In this document: positions 8,101-10,577 of the stretch, piece by piece | How positions within the stretch are numbered: position 1 is the stretch's first letter | How the letters are laid out: the number at the start of each line of letters is the position of its first letter | DNA from: Paludibacter sp. | GTDB lineage: Bacteria > Bacteroidota > Bacteroidia > Bacteroidales > Paludibacteraceae | Reading direction: 5' to 3' | DNA length: 10,577 nucleotides | NCBI GenBank assembly: GCA_024709185.1 | Contig: JANJXE010000442.1 | Span: 1 to 10,577 of the forward strand | Notes under the pieces: model-generated | Seen by the model: the letters and a program-made list of their open reading frames with translations, nothing else | The model's database searches: none | Told to the model about the DNA's origin: nothing | Made by a program: the position numbers and the translations under genes

Positions 8101-8521
8101 ACAGGGAGTGGGGAAAGCCAATGGCTACCTGACCGGTTCAGCACGTCATGCTTTTCAGGATATGGCAGCCTATCCCCAAAAGATTCACCTCGAACGGTAC
8201 AGTGCTGAGAATCCAAATCCAGGTGCAGCTTATCCCCGACTTACCTACAATACCGATTTCAACCAGTCGACCTTCTCGACCTACTGGATGGAAGATGCGT
8301 CCTATCTGCGGTTGAAAAATGTGCAATTAGGATATACCCTGCCCGTTGAGCTAACCCGAAAGGCCAGGATTGAAAAATGCCGTTTTTATGCTTCGGGCGA
8401 CAACCTGCTCACCCTGAGTAATTTCTTTTATGCCTACGATCCCGAAACACCCATTTCGCGGGGAGGATACTATCCTCAGATTAAAACCTTTGTGGTAGGA
8501 GTAAACCTTACATTTCAATAA
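5156..8521 (+). CDS. SusC/RagA-like TonB-linked outer-membrane transporter with STN signalling domain
   Basis: Outer-membrane importer of 1121 residues that forms the channel under the SusD-like lid and uses TonB energy. I place the start at the ATG at 5156; an in-frame TTG two codons earlier is less likely because ATG directly opens the signal peptide (MNYKKNGLWLMTCLLFLVIQ, likely cut before Q25). In order: STN domain at about 30-100 (SLEQVFNLIEKQTDYKISY); CarboxypepD_reg-like domain at about 116-186 (ITGVVTDDKGEPAIGANITV); TonB box LLDEVVVVGYGTQ near 191-203; plug at about 205-316, with PLVLVDGV and ASIYGARAANGVILVTTKK; and a barrel from about 325 to the C-terminus, ending VVGVNLTFQ. The STN domain, absent from many SusC proteins, marks it as a signalling transporter that talks to the adjacent FecR. 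It is 24 bp from fecR and 18 bp from susD, so co-transcription with both is likely. Substrate cannot be read from sequence. Confidence 0.95.
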   Translation: MNYKKNGLWLMTCLLFLVIQGSSAQTRTMSLDVKNASLEQVFNLIEKQTDYKISYRNSILDRSQDITLKRENAAVDDILQSILPSKGLKYSIAAGNSIVITRDDSSLRTSTPVGRRITGVVTDDKGEPAIGANITVKGSSTGTVTDIDGKFELEAPATASLVVSYIGYFTENIDVRDRTNIVVRLREDTRLLDEVVVVGYGTQKKVNLTGSVSMITADDLNSRPVSSVSSGLQGLLSGVTVVNATGQPGANSTSIRIRGLGTIGNANPLVLVDGVEGDMNTLNPEDIQSVSVLKDAASASIYGARAANGVILVTTKKLNTKDQAPTISLNAYYGSQTPTRLPQMADAIEFMTLDNEARTNVGTGIAWMDYHFNHVLNGTAPNYFGNTDWISAVLGSNAPQQNYALNVNGNMGRSGYLMSYRYFDQAGLTVGNSTGEQRHNLRFKVDSRLLDKVEISTNIGYTMRNVVSPVGSLTSGGGAIYTAMRIAPNVPVKYTDGSWAYGGGNTNPVAILFDGGTTNQDADEMSLMSVAKIDLAKGLDISATYSVVNRNSLSQVLRKSIPFVNPETPASPVYIFNNPNSLNLTDTRQRQQTLIVQSNFDFNFGKHTLSGVGGFSQEWSVYRNFEASRINLITELNPTLNLGSKEGMSNTGSASQWAIRSGFGRLNYNYNERYLVEVNLRYDLSSRFHRSNRGGLFPSFSGAWRITEEEFMKSTREIFDNIKLRLSWGMLGNQYVGSTDYPYLSVLNEVTGLPAIGTLGTTGYTQTTLANPLLTWEKIDMLDLGIDFTLLKNRLNITFDIYNKNTNGILLQLNYPSQIGARPSEQNVGSVNNRGWEADISWRDKLGKLRYGLSFNLSDVQNKITDLGDTSPDLSSYQIRQVGFPIDAFYGYIAEGLMTPDDFRVYDTQENKYYSPKVPVVMGPDYQPGDIKYRDISGPNNEPDGRISPEYDRVVLGSAIPRYTYSLKADLAYSDFDLSFALQGVGKANGYLTGSARHAFQDMAAYPQKIHLERYSAENPNPGAAYPRLTYNTDFNQSTFSTYWMEDASYLRLKNVQLGYTLPVELTRKARIEKCRFYASGDNLLTLSNFFYAYDPETPISRGGYYPQIKTFVVGVNLTFQ

Positions 8522-8539
8522 TCAGAAACACTATTTGGT

Positions 8540-10225
8540 ATGAGAAAATACATCTTTATAATCTTCACATTGGTTGCTTTCAACGCCTGCAACGACGATT
8601 TTCTGGAACGCCCCCCACTGGATACCCTCACCAACGATAATTTCTGGCAAAGCGAAGCGCATTTGCGTAGCGCGGCTAATTCACTCTATTCGGCACTGAG
8701 CGGTAAAGATTTGCTTAACATGTTTGAGTCGATGGGTGAAACTGCGCCCTGGGCTATTACTACTGCCTACCGTACCATCGGGGGTGGAAATTATTCTACT
8801 GATATTGCACAGGTGAATAACATCTGGGTACGGGCGTATTACAACATCGGACGGTGTAATTATTTTCTGAATAATTATAAGCGTGCAACAGCGGTAACTG
8901 AAGCTGTTCGTGAACGCTATGCTGCTGAGGCTTTGTTTTTCAGAGCATATGATTACTGGTTGCTAACAACCCTTTTTGGAGATGTACCTTATATCACCAG
9001 TGAACTCAATGTGTATTCGCCGGATGTGTTCAGAGGTCGCGATTCAAAGACAACTATCATTGATAGCATTGCTGCCGACCTCGAGCAAAGTTATAAAAAA
9101 CTTCCAGCTTTTATACAGCCGGCTTCAGCCGAATTCGGACGCATTTCGCAGGGAGCTGCCCTCACACTTCTTTCGCGTATTTATCTCTACAACGAGCGCT
9201 GGAATGAAGCTGCCGGTGCTGCACGCAGGGCAATGAGTCTGGGATATACCTTGTATTCCACGGGTGATAAGGCCAACGATTACCGCAACCTGTTCAATTT
9301 TACCGGAAGAGCATCGCGTGTAGCTGCCAACCGTGAAACTATCCTGGCCTATGTGTATAATTTTGATCTGGGTGAAGATGCACGCACTTCTCACAATTTG
9401 TCGCGTGAACTCTGGGTACCTAACGATTATTCGCGCTTTACACCTACCAAACGTATGATAGAAACCTGGCTGACGGCCGATGGGAAAGTGTGGAATCCGG
9501 CCTCTGTATCGACCTATGAACAGGTGTTTGAAAACCGTGATCCCCGCATGAAACAGTCGATTCTGGCTCCCAATACCGCCTGGGAAGGTCGAAAGGATGG
9601 AAATCCCAACAATACCAATACCTCGGTTTTTACCTATCCTAAGTTTTCGAACGATAAAGATGGATGTATGACCTATTCGGGCTATTATCTTTATAAATAC
9701 GTGGAGCCTTCGAAGGTTGGACAAGTGAGTCAGGATGATAACGATATTATTTACTTCCGCTATGCCGAGGTGTTGCTCAACTACGCAGAAGCACGCGAAA
9801 GGGCAGGAGCTCTTACACAGGCCACACTCGACAGCACGATTAATCTGTTGCGTAACCGGGTAGGAATGGTGCCCCTGCAACTTTCTGCATTGCCTGCCGG
9901 TTCGGATATCCGGAAGGAAATTCGTCGCGAACGTACAGTGGAGTTGTTTTTCGAGGGACATCGCTATCCTGATTTGATACGCTGGCGTGAAGCTGAGGTG
10001 CTGGGCGAAGACTTGCTGGGTGTTAACCGTCGCTGGCTCGATCCGGCTAAACTGCCGGCAGGCATACTTACCACCCTGAAATGGAAAAATGTGGGTGGCG
10101 ATCAGTACCTGATTATCGAATCGGGACGTACCTTTAATCCTGCCAAGCATTACCTGCTGTCATTGCCATTTACACAAATGCAACGCAATCCAAACCTCCG
10201 ACCGAATAATCCGGGTTGGGATTAA
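8540..10225 (+). CDS. SusD/RagB-like surface lipoprotein (nutrient binding)
   Basis: Ligand-binding lipoprotein of 561 residues that caps the SusC channel on the cell surface. The signal peptide (MRKYIFIIFTLVAFNAC) leads to a lipidated Cys17. The lipobox FNAC is somewhat atypical, but Asn-Asp-Asp after the Cys resembles the acidic surface-export signal of Bacteroidota lipoproteins. The N-terminal SusD-like part has FLERPPLDTLTNDNFWQSE, the helical RAYYNIGRCNYFLNNY and AAEALFFRAYDYWLLTTLFG followed by DVPYI, a near-invariant family stretch. TPR-type helices lie around 100-235. The C-terminal SusD_RagB domain has YFRYAEVLLNYAEARERAG, RRERTVELFFEGHRYPDLIR and the terminal LLSLPFTQMQRNPNLRPNN then PGWD. 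Its length is within the usual range. It starts 18 bp after susC, the standard pairing. Ligand specificity is too variable in this family to infer. Confidence 0.95.
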   Translation: MRKYIFIIFTLVAFNACNDDFLERPPLDTLTNDNFWQSEAHLRSAANSLYSALSGKDLLNMFESMGETAPWAITTAYRTIGGGNYSTDIAQVNNIWVRAYYNIGRCNYFLNNYKRATAVTEAVRERYAAEALFFRAYDYWLLTTLFGDVPYITSELNVYSPDVFRGRDSKTTIIDSIAADLEQSYKKLPAFIQPASAEFGRISQGAALTLLSRIYLYNERWNEAAGAARRAMSLGYTLYSTGDKANDYRNLFNFTGRASRVAANRETILAYVYNFDLGEDARTSHNLSRELWVPNDYSRFTPTKRMIETWLTADGKVWNPASVSTYEQVFENRDPRMKQSILAPNTAWEGRKDGNPNNTNTSVFTYPKFSNDKDGCMTYSGYYLYKYVEPSKVGQVSQDDNDIIYFRYAEVLLNYAEARERAGALTQATLDSTINLLRNRVGMVPLQLSALPAGSDIRKEIRRERTVELFFEGHRYPDLIRWREAEVLGEDLLGVNRRWLDPAKLPAGILTTLKWKNVGGDQYLIIESGRTFNPAKHYLLSLPFTQMQRNPNLRPNNPGWD

Positions 10226-10308
10226 TACCTGCAAAGTTTAAGTGAATAGCTATCCACCGTGGTACCCAATGAATTGATCCCTGTGAGAACACATAAATGT
10301 ATATCGTA

Positions 10309-10577
10309 ATGAAAGTATCCCATTCTAAAATAATATCCTCATTCATTCTCTTTCTGGTAGTAATACTGGCGACACAGCCGGCGATGGCTCAACAGCTATC
10401 ACTTCGGATTATGTCGATGAACATCAAAGAAGGAGGAAAACCTGCCAATTTCGATGCCCTGGCCTATGCCAGCTGCATCCGTAAATACAATCCCGATGTG
10501 GTGGTATTTCAGGAAATGGATAACTTCACCACTCGCAATGGCAAAAAGGATTTGCTTACTGAACTGGCAGCAGAACT
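10309..10577 (+). CDS. Exported endonuclease/exonuclease/phosphatase (EEP) family protein, N-terminal part
   Basis: The first 89 codons of a gene cut by the window edge. From the ATG at 10309 the protein begins MKVSHSKIISSFILFLVVIL and reads on to a probable signal-peptidase I site AMA|QQ (A27|Q28). An in-frame ATG four codons upstream (10297, right after a TAA) is an alternative start; I prefer 10309 because it gives a compact, basic signal peptide. The mature part opens with LSLRIMSMNIKEGG and continues to NPDVVVFQEMDNFTTRNGKK. These are the first two motifs of the EEP fold: the Asn of the MN motif (N38) and the metal-binding Glu of QE (E69). Known members cleave phosphodiester or phosphate ester bonds in DNA, RNA, sphingomyelin or inositol phosphates. 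Which applies here cannot be told from the fragment. It lies 83 bp after susD on the same strand, with no terminator seen between, and would act in the periplasm or outside. Confidence 0.85.
   Translation, partial: MKVSHSKIISSFILFLVVILATQPAMAQQLSLRIMSMNIKEGGKPANFDALAYASCIRKYNPDVVVFQEMDNFTTRNGKKDLLTELAAE

Noticed and set aside
9125..10150. Long (341-codon) open frame on the minus strand opposite susD
   Set aside because: It lies wholly inside a strongly supported susD gene. The translation resembles no recognisable family and has no promoter or ribosome-binding signal, so it is a by-product of codon usage in the real gene.
10226..10308. Possible terminator between susD and the EEP gene (GGTACC and CAAT-GA-ATTG inverted sequences)
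   Set aside because: The stems are 3-4 bp with loops too small to fold and no T-run follows, so co-transcription of the EEP gene remains more likely.

Overview
The window looks like chromosomal DNA from a Bacteroidota bacterium, probably of the Bacteroidales type. Four things point there: a SusC/SusD pair, an ECF sigma / FecR anti-sigma pair with the phylum's typical domain layout, matches to the Bacteroidota promoter -7 element TAnnTTTG upstream of several genes, and weak or absent Shine-Dalgarno sequences. Genus cannot be assigned by eye.

Left part (1-3096, minus strand). The window opens inside asnS (asparaginyl-tRNA synthetase, N-terminal 146 residues), a housekeeping gene. Upstream of it on the same strand is a complete 840-residue TonB-dependent outer-membrane receptor with a CarboxypepD_reg-like domain, a plug and an OMP_b-brl_3-type barrel. 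It has no STN signalling domain.

Centre (3097-3418). A 322-bp AT-rich divergent intergenic region carries one promoter candidate for each flanking gene.

Right part (3419-10577, plus strand). In order: an ECF sigma factor (FecI-like), a FecR-type anti-sigma factor, a SusC-like TonB-linked transporter with an N-terminal STN domain, a SusD-like surface lipoprotein, and the beginning of an exported endonuclease/exonuclease/phosphatase (EEP) family protein cut by the window edge. This is the layout of a self-sensing nutrient-uptake locus. SusD and SusC capture and import a ligand. The STN domain of the occupied SusC is expected to contact FecR in the periplasm, and FecR then frees the sigma factor to raise transcription of the locus. 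The adjacent secreted EEP enzyme suggests, but does not prove, a phosphodiester- or phosphate-containing ligand rather than an ordinary polysaccharide. No glycoside hydrolase is visible in the window.

No tRNA, rRNA, CRISPR array, insertion sequence, phage gene or broken gene was recognised. The architecture is of a known class. The most open question is what this SusCD/EEP locus takes up.
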